DNA of 64,000 nucleotides from Steinernema hermaphroditum. Taxonomy: Eukaryota > Nematoda > Chromadorea > Rhabditida > Steinernematidae. The notes below the pieces were generated by a model that worked only from the letters and a program-made list of their open reading frames with translations, did no database searches and was not told the DNA's origin. Shown here in pieces: positions 11,078 to 26,000 of this stretch (position 1 is its first letter; each line of letters starts with the position of its first letter). Location of the stretch: the NCBI GenBank assembly GCA_030435675.1, contig CM059621.1:14880001-14944000 (forward strand). The letters are read 5' to 3'. The translations under genes and the position numbers were made by a program.

Positions 11078-14000
11078 ATGGACCGTCACCGACGGCTCCT
11101 ATTCCTCCTGTTCCTTGTCGGGCCAGTGCTAGCGAAGCCCAGCCCGTGTCCACAAGGAACGTTGACCAGCTTCAACCGAGACAAGTGCTACCGCGTGATT
11201 CCGATCGCTGTGCCGTTCGAGCACGCCGAAATCACCTGCCACAACTTCCAATCACGCTTGGCTACGGTATACAACAAATACGATAATCAGATTATCAATG
11301 GTAATACAGTGGTTATTTGATACTGGTTTAAATGTGGATTTAGACGCTGCGTCACTTATTGTCCAGAACATGTTTTTGAAAACAAAAGAGTTTTGGTTAG
11401 GAGGCCGCGACGACAACGATGATGGAAACAGGTGGGAATGGATCGATGTCGAGCAACCCGAGATGAACTACACGAACTGGGCAAGCGGACAGCCGGCTAC
11501 GAAGAACGGATACGACTGCCTTCAAATGCACGCAATTACCGGAAAGTGGAATACCGGAATGTGCTCGAAGCCGTATCCTTACGTTTGTGAATCCGACGTA
11601 GACATTAAACCAACAACATGTCCACGTAAGCAGACAATTTCGAAATTGATCATACTATACCAAATTCAGCTCCACGTAACTCCTCGTGCCCGATATGCAC
11701 GCCATGCTCCACTAGATCTTCCATAAGTACTTGCCCCACACAACCCGAATGCGAACCATGCGTAAAGACGACAACAGCTGGGCCGGAGACCACGACCACC
11801 TCGGAACCTACTACCACCAGCGAAGCTACCGCTCCAACAGCAAAGACCGAGACAACGAGCCAGACAACTCAGACAACAGAAGCCACGTCTACGACTACCG
11901 AGAGCCAGACCACAACGTCTGAAGCCGTGTCTACGACTACCGAGAGCGAGACCACAACGTCTGAAGCAGTGTCGACCACCACCGAGGCCGAGACCACGAC
12001 AGAAGCCCCGTCTACGACTACCGAGAGCGAGACAACAACTTCTGAGGCAGTGAGGACCACCACCGAGGCCGAGACCACGACAGAAGCCCCGTCGACCACC
12101 ACCGAGGCCGAGACCACGACAGAAGCCCCGTCGACCACCACCGAGGCCGAGACCACGACAGAAGCCCCGTCGACCACCACCGAGGCCGAGACCACGACAG
12201 AAGCCCCGTCGACCACCACCGAGGCCGAGACCACGACAGAAGCCCCGTCGACCACCACCGAGGCCGAGACCACGACAGAAGCCCCGTCGACCACCACCGA
12301 GGCCGAGACCACGACAGAAGCCCCGTCGACCACCACCGAGGCCGAGACCACGACAGAAGCCCCGTCGACCACCACCGAGGCCGAGACCACGACAGAAGCC
12401 CCGTCGACCACCACCGAGGCCGAGACCACGACAGAAGCCACGTCTACGACTACCGAGAGCCAGACCACAACGTCTGAAGCCGTGTCTACGACTACCGAGA
12501 GCGAGACCACAACGTCTGAAGCAGTGTCGACCACCACCGAGGCCGAGACCACGACAGAAGCCCCGTCTACGACTACCGAGAGCGAGACAACAACTTCTGA
12601 GGCAGTGAGGACCACCACCGAGGCCGAGACCACGACAGAAGCCCCGTCGACCACCACCGAGGCCGAGACCACGACAGAAGCCCCGTCGACCACCACCGAG
12701 GCCGAGACCACGACAGAAGCCCCGTCGACCACCACCGAGGCCGAGACCACGACAGAAGCCCCGTCGACCACCACCGAGGCCGAGACCACGACAGAAGCCC
12801 CGTCGACCACCACCGAGGCCGAGACCACGACAGAAGCCCCGTCGACCACCACCGAGGCCGAGACCACGACAGAAGCCACGTCTACGACTACCGAGAGCGA
12901 GACCACAACGTCTGAAGCAGTGTCGACCACCACCGAGGCCGAGACCACGACAGAAGCCCCGTCTACGACTACCGAGAGCGAGACAACAACTTCTGAGGCA
13001 GTGAGGACCACCACCGAGGCCGAGACCACGACAGAAGCTGTCGACCACCACCGAGGCCGGCCAAAGCCCACGCGAGAGGAGAAAACCTGGGCAGTGAGGA
13101 CCACCACCGAGGCCGAGACCACGACAGAAGCCCCGTCGACCACCACCGAGGCCGAGACCACGACAGAAGCCCCGTCGACCACCACCGAGGCCGAGACCAC
13201 GACAGAAGCCCCGTCGACCACCACCGAGGCCGAGACCACGACAGAAGCCCCGTCGACCACCACCGAGGCCGAGACCACGACAGAAGCCACGTCTACGACT
13301 ACCGAGAGCCAGACCACAACGTCTGAAGCCGTGTCTACGACTACCGAGAGCGAGACCACAACGTCTGAAGCAGTGTCGACCACCACCGAGGCCGAGACCA
13401 CGACAGAAGCCCCGTCGACCACCACCGAGGCCGAGACCACGACAGAAGCCCCGTCGACCACCACCGAGGCCGAGACCACGACAGAAGCCCCGTCGACCAC
13501 CACCGAGGCCGAGACCACGACAGAAGCCCCGTCGACCACCACCGAGGCCGAGACCACGACAGAAGCCCCGTCGACCACCACCGAGGCCGAGACCACGACA
13601 GAAGCCCCGTCGACCACCACCGAGGCCGAGACCACGACAGAAGCCCCGTCGACCACTACCGAGGCCGAGACCACGACAGAAGCCCCGTCGACCACCACCG
13701 AGGCCGAGACCACGACAGAAGCCCCGTCGACCACCACCGAGGCCGAGACCACGACAGAAGCCCCGTCGACCACCACCGAGGCCGAGACCACGACAGAAGC
13801 CCCGTCGACCACCACCGAGGCCGAGACCACGACAGAAGCCCCGTCGACCACCACCGAGGCCGAGACCACGACAGAAGCCCCGTCGACCACCACCGAGGCC
13901 GAGACCACGACAGAAGCCCCGTCGACCACCACCGAGGCCGAGACCACGACAGAAGCCCCGTCGACCACCACCGAGGCCGAGACCACGACAGAAGCCCCGT

Positions 14001-17000
14001 CGACCACCACCGAGGCCGAGACCACGACAGAAGCCCCGTCGACCACCACCGAGGCCGAGACCACGACAGAAGCCCCGTCGACCACCACCGAGGCCGAGAC
14101 CACGACAGAAGCCCCGTCGACCACCACCGAGGCCGAGACCACGACAGAAGCCCCGTCGACCACCACCGAGGCCGAGACCACGACAGAAGCCCCGTCGACC
14201 ACCACCGAGGCCGAGACCACGACAGAAGCCCCGTCGACCACCACCGAGGCCGAGACCACGACAGAAGCCCCGTCGACCACCACCGAGGCCGAGACCACGA
14301 CAGAAGCCCCGTCGACCACCACCGAGGCCGAGACCACGACAGAAGCCCCGTCGACCACCACCGAGGCCGAGACCACGACAGAAGCCCCGTCGACCACCAC
14401 CGAGGCCGAGACCACGACAGAAGCCCCGTCGACCACCACCGAGGCCGAGACCACGACAGAAGCCCCGTCGACCACCACCGAGGCCGAGACCACGACAGAA
14501 GCCCCGTCGACCACCACCGAGGCCGAGACCACGACAGAAGCCCCGTCGACCACCACCGAGGCCGAGACCACGACAGAAGCCCCGTCGACCACCACCGAGG
14601 CCGAGACCACGACAGAAGCCCCGTCGACCACCACCGAGGCCGAGACCACGACAGAAGCCCCGTCGACCACCACCGAGGCCGAGACCACGACAGAAGCCCC
14701 GTCGACCACCACCGAGGCCGAGACCACGACAGAAGCCCCGTCGACGACTACCGAGGCCGAGACCACGACAGAAGCCCCGTCGACCACCACCGAGGCCGAG
14801 ACCACGACAGAAGCCCCGTCGACCACCACCGAGGCCGAGACCACGACAGAAGCCCCGTCGACCACCACCGAGGCCGAGACCACGACAGAAGCCCCGTCGA
14901 CCACCACCGAGGCCGAGACCACGACAGAAGCCCCGTCGACCACCACCGAGGCCGAGACCACGACAGAAGCCCCGTCGACCACCACCGAGGCCGAGACCAC
15001 GACAGAAGCCCCGTCGACCACCACCGAGGCCGAGACCACGACAGAAGCCCCGTCGACCACCACCGAGGCCGAGACCACGACAGAAGCCCCGTCGACCACC
15101 ACCGAGGCCGAGACCACGACAGAAGCCCCGTCGACCACCACCGAGGCCGAGACCACGACAGAAGCCCCGTCGACCACCACCGAGGCCGAGACCACGACAG
15201 AAGCCCCGTCGACCACCACCGAGGCCGAGACCACGACAGAAGCCCCGTCGACCACCACCGAGGCCGAGACCACGACAGAAGCCCCGTCGACCACCACCGA
15301 GGCCGAGACCACGACAGAAGCCCCGTCTACGACACTACCGAGAGCCGAGACCACAACGTCTGAAGCCCTGTCTACCACTACCGAGGGCGAGACCACAACG
15401 ACTGAAGCCGTGTCGACCACCACCGAGGCCGAGACCACGACAGAAGCCCCGTCTACGACTACCGAGGGCGAGACCACAACTGAGGCCGTGTCGACCACCA
15501 CCGAGGCCGAGACCACGACAGAAGCCCCGTCGACCACCACCGAGGCCGAGACCACGACAGAAGCCCCGTCGACCACCACCGAGGCCGAGACCACGACAGA
15601 AGCCCCGTCGACCACCACCGAGGCCGAGACCACGACAGAAGCCCCGTCGACCACCACCGAGGCCGAGACCACGACAGAAGCCCCGTCGACCACCACCGAG
15701 GCCGAGACCACGACAGAAGCCCCGTCGACCACCACCGAGGCCGAGACCACGACAGAAGCCCCGTCGACCACCACCGAGGCCGAGACCACGACAGAAGCCC
15801 CGTCGACCACCACCGAGGCCGAGACCACGACAGAAGCCCCGTCGACCACCACCGAGGCCGAGACCACGACAGAAGCCCCGTCGACCACCACCGAGGCCGA
15901 GACCACGACAGAAGCCACGTCTACGACTACCGAGAGCCAGACCACAACGTCTGAAGCCGTGTCTACGACTACCGAGAGCGAGACCACAACGTCTGAAGCA
16001 GTGTCGACCACCACCGAGGCCGAGACCACGACAGAAGGGGGGGGGCCCTGTCGACCACCACCGAGGCCGAGACCACGACAGAAGCCCCGTCGACCACCAC
16101 CGAGGCCGAGACCACGACAGAAGCCCCGTCGACCACCACCGAGGCCGAGACCACGACAGAAGCCCCGTCGCCCCGGCCGACCACCACCGAGGCCGAGACC
16201 ACGACAGAAGCCCCGTCGACCACCACCGAGGCCGAGACCACGACAGAAGCCCCGTCGACCACCACCGAGGCCGAGACCACGACAGAAGCCCCGTCGACCG
16301 AGGCGGCCCGCGGCCGCGCCACCACCGAGGCCGAGACCACGACAGAAGCCCCGTCGACCACCACCGAGGCCGAGACCACGACAGAAGCCCCGTCGACCAC
16401 CACCGAGGCCGAGACCACGACAGAAGCCCCGTCGACCACCACCGAGGCCGAGACCACGACAGAAGCCACGTCTACGACTACCGAGAGCCAGACCACAACG
16501 TCTGAAGCCGTGTCTACGACTACCGAGAGCGAGACCACGAAGCGTCGACCCCGAGGAGCAGAGCAGTGTCGACCACCACCGAGGCCGAGACCACGACAGA
16601 AGCCCCGTCTACGACTACCGAGAGCGAGACAACAACTTCTGAGGCAGTGAGGACCACCACCGAGGCCGAGACCACGACAGAAGCCCCGTCGACCACCACC
16701 GAGGCCGAGACCACGACAGAAGCCCCGTCGACCACCACCGAGGCCGAGACCACGACAGAAGCCCCGTCGACCACCACCGAGGCCGAGACCACGACAGAAG
16801 CCCCGTCGACCACCACCGAGGCCGAGACCACGACAGAAGCCCCGTCGACCACCACCGAGGCCGAGACCACGACAGAAGCCCCGTCGACCACCACCGAGGC
16901 CGAGACCACGACAGAAGCCCCGTCGACCACCACCGAGGCCGAGACCACGACAGAAGCCCCGTCTACGACTACCGAGAGCCAGACCACAACGTCTGAAGCC

Positions 17001-20000
17001 GTGTCTACGACTACCGAGGCCGAGACAACAACTTCTGAGGCAGTGTCGACCACCACCGAGGCCGAGACCACGACAGAAGCCCCGTCCACGACTACCGAGG
17101 GCGAGACAACAACTTCGAGGGGCAGTGAGGACCACCACCGAGGCCGAGACCACGACAGAAGCCCCGTCGACCACCACCGAGGCCGAGACCACGACAGAAG
17201 CCCCGTCGACCACCACCGAGGCCGAGACCACGACAGAAGCCCCGTCGACCACCACCGAGGCCGAGACCACGACAGAAGCCCCGTCTACGACTACCGAGAG
17301 CCGAGACCACAACGACTGAAGCCGTGTCTACGACTACGGGGGACGACGACAGCGAGGCCGAGACCACGACTGAAGCCGCGTCGACCACCACCGAGGCCGA
17401 GACCACGACAGAAGCCCCGTCCACGACTACCGAGAGCGAGACCACCACTTCGAGGCCGAGACCACGACAGAAGCCCGTCGACCACCACCGAGGCCGAGAC
17501 CACGACAGAAGCCCCGTCGACCACCACCGAGGCCGAGACCACGACAGAAGCCCCGTCGACCACCACCGAGGCCGAGACCACGACAGAAGCCCCGTCGACC
17601 ACCACCGAGGCCGAGACCACGACAGAAGCCCCGTCGACCACCACCGAGGCCGAGACCACGACAGAAGCCACGTCTACGACTACCGAGAGCCAGACCACAA
17701 CGTCTGAAGCCGTGTCTACGACTACCGAGAGCGAGACCACAACGTCTGAAGCAGTGTCGACCACCACCGAGGCCGAGACCACGACAGAAGCCCCGTCCAC
17801 GACTACCGAGGCCGAGACCACGACAGAAGCCCCGTCCACGACTACCGAGGCCGAGACCACGACAGAAGCCCCGTCGACCACCACCGAGGCCGAGACCACG
17901 ACAGAAGCCCCGTCCACGACAACCGAGGCCGAGACCACGACAGAAGCCCCGTCGACCACCCGACCGAGGCCGAGACAACAACTTCTGAGGCAGTGTCGAC
18001 CACCACCGAGGGGCCAGAGGCCGAGACCACGACAGAAGCCCCGTCGACCACCACCGAGGCCGAGACCACGACAGAAGCCCCGTCGACGACCACCGAGGCC
18101 GAGACCACGACAGAAGCCCCGTCCACGACTACCGAGGCCGAGACCACGACAGAAGCCCCGTCGACGACCACCGAGGCCGAGACAACAACTGAGGCAGTGT
18201 CGACCACCACCGAGGCCGAGACCACGACAGAAGCCCCGTCCACGACAACCGAGGCCGAGACCACGACAGAAGCCCCGTCGACCACCACCGAGGCCGAGAC
18301 CACGACAGAAGCCCCGTCCACGACTACCGAGGCCGAGACAACAACTTCTGAGGCAGTGTCGACCACCACCGAGGCCGAGACCACGACAGAAGCCCCGTCC
18401 ACGACTACCGAGGCCGAGACCACGACAGAAGCCCCGTCGACCACCACCGAGGCCGAGACCACGACAGAAGCCCCGTCCACGACTACCGAGGCCGCGACCA
18501 CGACAGAAGCCCCGTCGACCACCACCGAGGCCGAGACAACAACTTCTGAGGCAGTGTCGACCACCACCGAGAGCGAGACCACGACAGAAGCCCCGTCGAC
18601 CACCACCGAGGCCGAGACCACGACAGAAGCCCCGTCGACCACCACCGAGGCCGAGACCACGACAGAAGCCCCGTCCACGACTACCGAGAGCGAGACCACG
18701 ACAGAAGCCCCGTCCACGACTACCGAGGCCGAGACCACGACAGAAGCCCCGTCCACGACTACCGAGACCGAGACCACAACTTCTGAGGCACTGTCGACCA
18801 CCACCGAGGCCGAGACCACGACAGAAGCCCCGTCGACCACCACCGAGGCCGAGACCACGACAGAAGCCCCGTCGACCACCACCGAGGCCGAGACCACGAC
18901 AGAAGCCCCGTCCACGACTACCGAGGCCGAGACCACGACAGAAGCCCCGTCGACCACCACCGAGGCCGAGACCACGACAGAAGCCCCGTCGACCACTACC
19001 GAGGCCGAGACCACGACAGAAGCCCCGTCGACCACCACCGAGGCCGAGACCACGACAGAAGCCCCGTCGACCACCACCGAGGCCGAGACCACGACAGAAG
19101 CCCCGTCGACCACCACCGAGGCCGAGACCACGACAGAAGCCCCGTCGACCACCACCGAGGCCGAGACCACGACAGAAGCCCCGTCGACCACTACCGAGGC
19201 CGAGACCACGACAGAAGCCCCGTCGACGACTACCGAGGCCGAGACCACAACGACTGAAGCCCCGTCTACGACTACCGAGGGCGAGACCAAACGACTGAAG
19301 CCGTGTCGACCACCACCGAGGCCGAGACCACGACAGAAGCCCCGTCTACGACTACCGAGAGCGAGACAACAACTTCTGAGGCAGTGTCGACCACCACCGA
19401 GGCCGAGACCACGACAGAAGCCCCGTCCACGACAACCGAGGCCGAGACCACGACAGAAGCCCCGTCGACCACCACCGAGGCCGAGACCACGACAGAAGCC
19501 CCGTCCACGACTACCGAGGCCGAGACAACAACTTCTGAGGCAGTGTCGACCACCACCGAGGCCGAGACCACGACAGAAGCCCCGTCCACGACTACCGAGG
19601 CCGAGACCACGACAGAAGCCCCGTCCACGACGACCGAGGCCGAGCGACCACGACAGAAGCCCCGTCGACCACCACCGAGGCCGAGACCACGACAGAAGCC
19701 CCGTCCACGACTACCGAGGCCGAGACCACGACAGAAGCCCCGTCGACCACCACCGAGGCCGAGACCACGACAGAAGCCCCGTCCACGACTACCGAGGCCG
19801 AGACCACGACAGAAGCCCCGTCGACCACCACCGAGGCCGAGACCACGACAGAAGCCCCGTCCACGACTACCGAGGCCGAGACAACAACTTCTGAGGCAGT
19901 GTCGACCACCACCGAGGCCGAGACCACGACAGAAGCCCCGTCCACGACTACCGAGGCCGAGACCACGACAGAAGCCCCGTCCACCACCACCGAGGCCGAG

Positions 20001-23000
20001 ACCACGACAGAAGCCCCGTCCACGACCACCGAGGCCGAGACCACGACAGAAGCCCCGTCCACGACTACCGAGGCCGAGACCACGACAGAAGCCCCGTCCA
20101 CGACTACCGAGGCCGAGACCACGACAGAAGCCCCGTCCACGACTACCGAGGCCGAGACCACGACAGAAGCCCCGTCGACGACCACCGAGGCCGCGACCAC
20201 GACAGAAGCCCCGTCGACCACCACCGAGGCCGAGACCACGACAGAAGCCCCGTCCACGACTACCGAGGCCGAGACCACGACAGAAGCCCCGTCCACGACT
20301 ACCGAGGCCGAGACCACGACAGAAGCCCCGTCCACGACTACCGAGGCCGAGACCACGACAGAAGCCCCGTCGACCACCACCGAGGCCGAGACCACGACAG
20401 AAGCCCCGTCGACGACTACCGAGGCCGAGACAACAACTTCTGAGGCAGTGTCGACCACCACCGAGGCCGAGACCACGACAGAAGCCCCGTCCACGACTAC
20501 CGAGGCCGAGACCACGACAGAAGCCCCGTCCACGACCACCGAGGCCGAGACCACGACAGAAGCCCCGTCCACCACCACCGAGGCCGAGACCACGACAGAA
20601 GCCCCGTCCACGACTACCGAGGCCGAGACAACAACCACTTCTGAGGCAGTGTCGACCACCACCGAGGCCGAGACCACGACAGAAGCCCCGTCCACGACTA
20701 CCGAGGCCGAGACCACGACAGAAGCCCCGTCGACCACCACCGAGGCCGAGACCACGACAGAAGCCCCGTCGACCACCACCGAGGCCGAGACCACGACAGA
20801 AGCCCCGTCCACGACTACCGAGGCCGAGACAACAACTTCTGAGGCAGTGTCGACCACCACCGAGGCCGAGACCACGACAGAAGCCCCGTCCACGACTACC
20901 GAGGCCGAGACCACGACAGAAGCCCCGTCCACGACTACCGAGGCCGAGACCACGACAGAAGCCCCGTCGACCACCACCGAGGCCGAGACCACGACAGAAG
21001 CCCCGTCCACGACAACCGAGGCCGAGACCACGACAGAAGCCCCGTCGACCACCACCGAGGCCGAGACCACGACAGAAGCCCCGTCCACGACTACCGAGGC
21101 CGAGACCACGACAGAAGCCCCGTCCACGACTACCGAGGCCGAGACCACGACAGAAGCCCCGTCCACGACTACCGAGGGCGAGACCACAACAGAAGCCCCG
21201 TCTACGACTACCGAGAGCGAGACCACGACAGAAGCCCCGTCGACCACCACCGAGGCCGAGACCACGACAGAAGCCCCGTCGACCACCACCGAGGCCGAGA
21301 CCACGACAGAAGCCCCGTCCGACCGACCACGCGAGGCCGCGTCCACGACACGAGGCAGCCACGTCCCTCACGACTACCGAGGCCGAGACCACGACAGAAG
21401 CCCCGTCGACCACTACCGAGGCCGAGACCAACAACTTCTGAGGCAGTGTCGACCACCACCGAGGCCGAGACCACGACAGAAGCCCCGTCCACGACTACCG
21501 AGGCCGAGACCACGACAGAAGCCCCGTCCACGACTACCGAGGCCGAGACCACGACAGAAGCCCCGTCCACGACAACCGAGGCCGAGACCACGACAGAAGC
21601 CCCGTCGACCACCACCGAGGCCGAGACCACGACAGAAGCCCCGTCCACGACTACCGAGGCCGAGACAACAACTTTGAGGCAGTGTCGACCACCACCGAGG
21701 CCGAGACCACGACAGAAGCCCCGTCCACGACTACCGAGGCCGAGACCACGACAGAAGCCCCGTCGACCACCACCGAGGCCGAGACCACGACAGAAGCCCC
21801 GTCCACGACTACCGAGGCCGAGACCACGACAGAAGCCCCGTCGACCACCACCGAGGCCGAGACCACGACAGAAGCCCCGTCCACCACCACCGAGGCCGAG
21901 ACCACGACAGAAGCCCCGTCGACCACCACCGAGGCCGAGACCACGACAGAAGCCCCGTCCACGACTACCGAGGCCGAGACCACGACAGAAGCCCCGTCCA
22001 CCACTACCGAGGCCGAGACCACGACAGAAGCCCCGTCCACGACTACCGAGGCCGAGACCACGACAGAAGCCCCGTCGACCACCACCGAGGCCGAGACCAC
22101 GACAGAAGCCCCGTCGACCACCACCGAGGCCGAGACCACGACAGAAGCCCCGTCGACCACCACCGAGGCCGAGACCACGACAGAAGCCCCGTCCACGACT
22201 ACCGAGGCCGAGACCACGACAGAAGCCCCGTCCACGACTACCGAGGCCGAGACCACGACAGAAGCCCCGTCCACGACTACCGAGGCCGAGACCACGACAG
22301 AAGCCCCGTCGACCACCACCGAGGCCGAGACCACGACAGAAGCCCCGTCCACGACTACCGAGGCCGAGACAACAACTTCTGAGGCAGTGTCGACCACCAC
22401 CGAGGCCGAGACCACGACAGAAGCCCCGTCCACGACTACCGAGGCCGAGACCACGACAGAAGCCCCGTCCACGACTACCGAGGCCGAGACCACGACAGAA
22501 GCCCCGTCCACGACTACCGAGGCCGAGACCACGACAGAAGCCCCGTCGACCACCACCGAGGCCGAGACCACGACAGAAGCCCCGTCGACGACTACCGAGG
22601 CCGAGACAACAACTTCTGAGGCAGTGTCGACCACCAGCCGAGACCACGACAGAAGCCCCGTCCACGACTACCGAGGCCGAGACCACGACAGAAGCCCCGT
22701 CCACGACTACCGAGGCCGAGACCACGACAGAAGCCCCGTCCACGACTACCGAGGCCGAGACCACGACAGAAGCCCCGTCCACGACTACCGAGGCCGAGAC
22801 CACGACAGAAGCCCCGTCGACCACCACCGAGGCCGAGACCACGACAGAAGCCCCGTCGACGACCACCGAGGCCGAGACCACGACAGAAGCCCCGTCCACG
22901 ACTACCGAGGCCGAGACCACGACAGAAGCCCCGTCCACGACCACCGAGGCCGAGACCACGACAGAAGCCCCGTCGACCACCACCGAGGCCGAGACCACGA

Positions 23001-26000
23001 CAGAAGCCCCGTCCACGACTACCGAGGCCGAGACAACAACTTCTGAGGCAGTGTCGACCACCACCGAGGCCGAGACCACGACAGAAGCCCCGTCCACGAC
23101 TACCGAGGCCGAGACCACGACAGAAGCCCCGTCCACGACTACCGAGGCCGAGACCACGACAGAAGCCCCGTCCACGACTACCGAGGCCGAGACCACGACA
23201 GAAGCCCCGTCGACCACCACCGAGGCCGAGACCACGACAGAAGCCCCGTCACGACCGTCGACCACCACCGAGGCCGAGACCACGACAGAAGCCCCGTCCA
23301 CGACTACCGAGGCCGAGACCACGACAGAAGCCCCGTCCACGACTACCGAGGCCGAGACCACGACAGAAGCCCCGTCCACGACCACCGAGGCCGAGACCAC
23401 GACAGAAGCCCCGTCCACGACTACCGAGGCCGAGACCACGACAGAAGCCCCGTCCACGACTACCGAGGCCGCGACCACGACAGAAGCCCCGTCGACCACC
23501 ACCGAGGCCGAGACCACGACAGAAGCCCCGTCCACGACTACCGAGGCCGAGACCACGACAGAAGCCCCGTCCACGACCACCGAGGCCGAGACCACGACAG
23601 AAGCCCCGTCCACCACCACCGAGGCCGAGACCACGACAGAAGCCCCGTCGACCACCACCGAGGCCGAGACCACGACAGAAGCCCCGTCCACGACTACCGA
23701 GGCCGAGACAACAATCTGAGGCAGCGTCGACCACCACCGAGGCCGAGACCACGACAGAAGCCCCGTCCACGACAACCGAGGCCGAGACCACGAAGAGCCG
23801 CCCACCGGGCCGAGACCCGACAGAAGCCCCGTCGACCACCACCGAGGCCGAGACCACGACAGAAGCCCCGTCGACCACCACCGAGGCCGAGACCACGACA
23901 GAAGCCCCGTCGACGACTACCGAGGCCGAGACAACAACTTCTGAGGCAGTGTCGACCACCACCGAGAGCGAGACCACGACAGAAGCCCCGTCCACGACTA
24001 CCGAGGCCGAGACCACGACAGAAGCCCCGTCCACGACTACCGAGGCCGAGACCACGACAGAAGCCCCGTCGACCACCACCGAGGCCGAGACCACGACAGA
24101 AGCCCCGTCGACGACTACCGAGGCCGAGACCACGACTGAAGCCGTGTCGACCACCACCGAGAGCGAGACCACGACAGAAGCCCCGTCGACCACCACCGAG
24201 GCCGAGACCACGACAGAAGCCCCGTCGACCACCACCGAGGCCGAGACCACGACAGAAGCCCCGTCGACCACCACCGAGGCCGAGACCACGACAGAAGCCC
24301 CGTCCACGACTACCGAGGCCGAGACAACAACTTCTGAGGCAGTGTCGACCACCACCGAGGCCGAGACCACGACAGAAGCCCCGTCCACGACAACCGAGGC
24401 CGAGACCACGACAGAAGCCCCGTCGACCACCACCGAGGCCGAGACCACGACAGAAGCCCCGTCGACCACCACCGAGGCCGAGACCACGACAGAAGCCCCG
24501 TCGACGACCACCGAGGCCGAGACCACGACAGAAGCCCCGTCGACCACCACCGAGGCCGAGACCACGACAGAAGCCCCGTCCACCACTACCGAGGCCGAGA
24601 CCACGACAGAAGCCCCGTCGACCACCACCGAGGCCGAGACCACGACAGAAGCCCCGTCCACGACTACCGAGGCCGCGACCACGACAGAAGCCCCGTCGAC
24701 CACCACCGAGGCCGAGACAGACGAAGCCCCGTCCACGACTACCGAGGCCGAGACAACAACTTCTGAGGCAGTGTCGACCACCACCGAGGCCGAGACCACG
24801 ACAGAAGCCCCGTCCACGACTACCGAGGCCGCGACCACGACAGAAGCCCCGTCGACCACCACCGAGGCCGAGACAACAACTTCTGAGGCAGTGTCGACCA
24901 CCACCGAGAGCGAGACCACGACAGAAGCCCCGTCGACCACCACCGAGAGCGAGACAACAACTTCTGAGGCAGTGTCGACCACCACCGAGAGCGAGACCAC
25001 GACAGAAGCCCCGTCCACGACTACCGAGGCCGAGACCACGACAGAAGCCCCGTCGACCACCACCGAGGCCGAGACCACGACAGAAGCCCCGTCCACGACA
25101 ACCGAGGCCGAGACCACGACAGAAGCCCCGTCGACCACCACCGAGGCCGAGACCACGACAGAAGCCCCGTCGACCACCACCGAGGCCGAGACCACGACAG
25201 AAGCCCCGTCCACGACTACCGAGGGCGAGACCACGACAAACTTCAGAGGCCCCGTCCACCACCACCGAGGCCGAGACCACGACAGAAGCCCCGTCCACGA
25301 CTACCGAGGCCGAGACCACGACAGAAGCCCCGTCGACCACCACCGAGGCCGAGACAACAACTTCTGAGGCAGTGTCGACCACCACCGAGGCCGAGACCAC
25401 GACAGAAGCCCCGTCGACCACCACCGAGGCCGAGACCACGACAGAAGCCCCGTCCACGACTACCGAGGCCGAGACCACGACAGAAGCCCCGTCCACGACT
25501 ACCGAGGGCGAGACCACAACAGAAGCCCCGTCGACCACCACCGAGGCCGAGACCACGACAGAAGCCCCGTCCACGACTACCGAGGCCGAGACCACGACAG
25601 AAGCCCCGTCGACCACCACCGAGGCCGAGACCACGACAGAAGCCCCGTCCACGACTACCGAGGCCGAGACCACGACAGAAGCCCCGTCCACGACTACCGA
25701 GGCGCGACAACAACTTCTGAGGCAGTGTCGACCACCACCGAGGCCGAGACCACGACAGAAGCCCCGTCCACGACTACCGAGGCCGAGACCACGACAGAAG
25801 CCCCGTCCACGACTACCGAGGCCGAGACCACGACAGAAGCCCCGTCCACGACTACCGAGGCCGAGACCACGACAGAAGCCCCGTCCACGACTACCGAGGC
25901 CGAGACCACGACAGAAGCCCCGTCGACCACCACCGAGGCCGAGACCACGACAGAAGCCCCGTCGACCACCACCGAGGCCGAGACCACGACAGAAGCCCCG

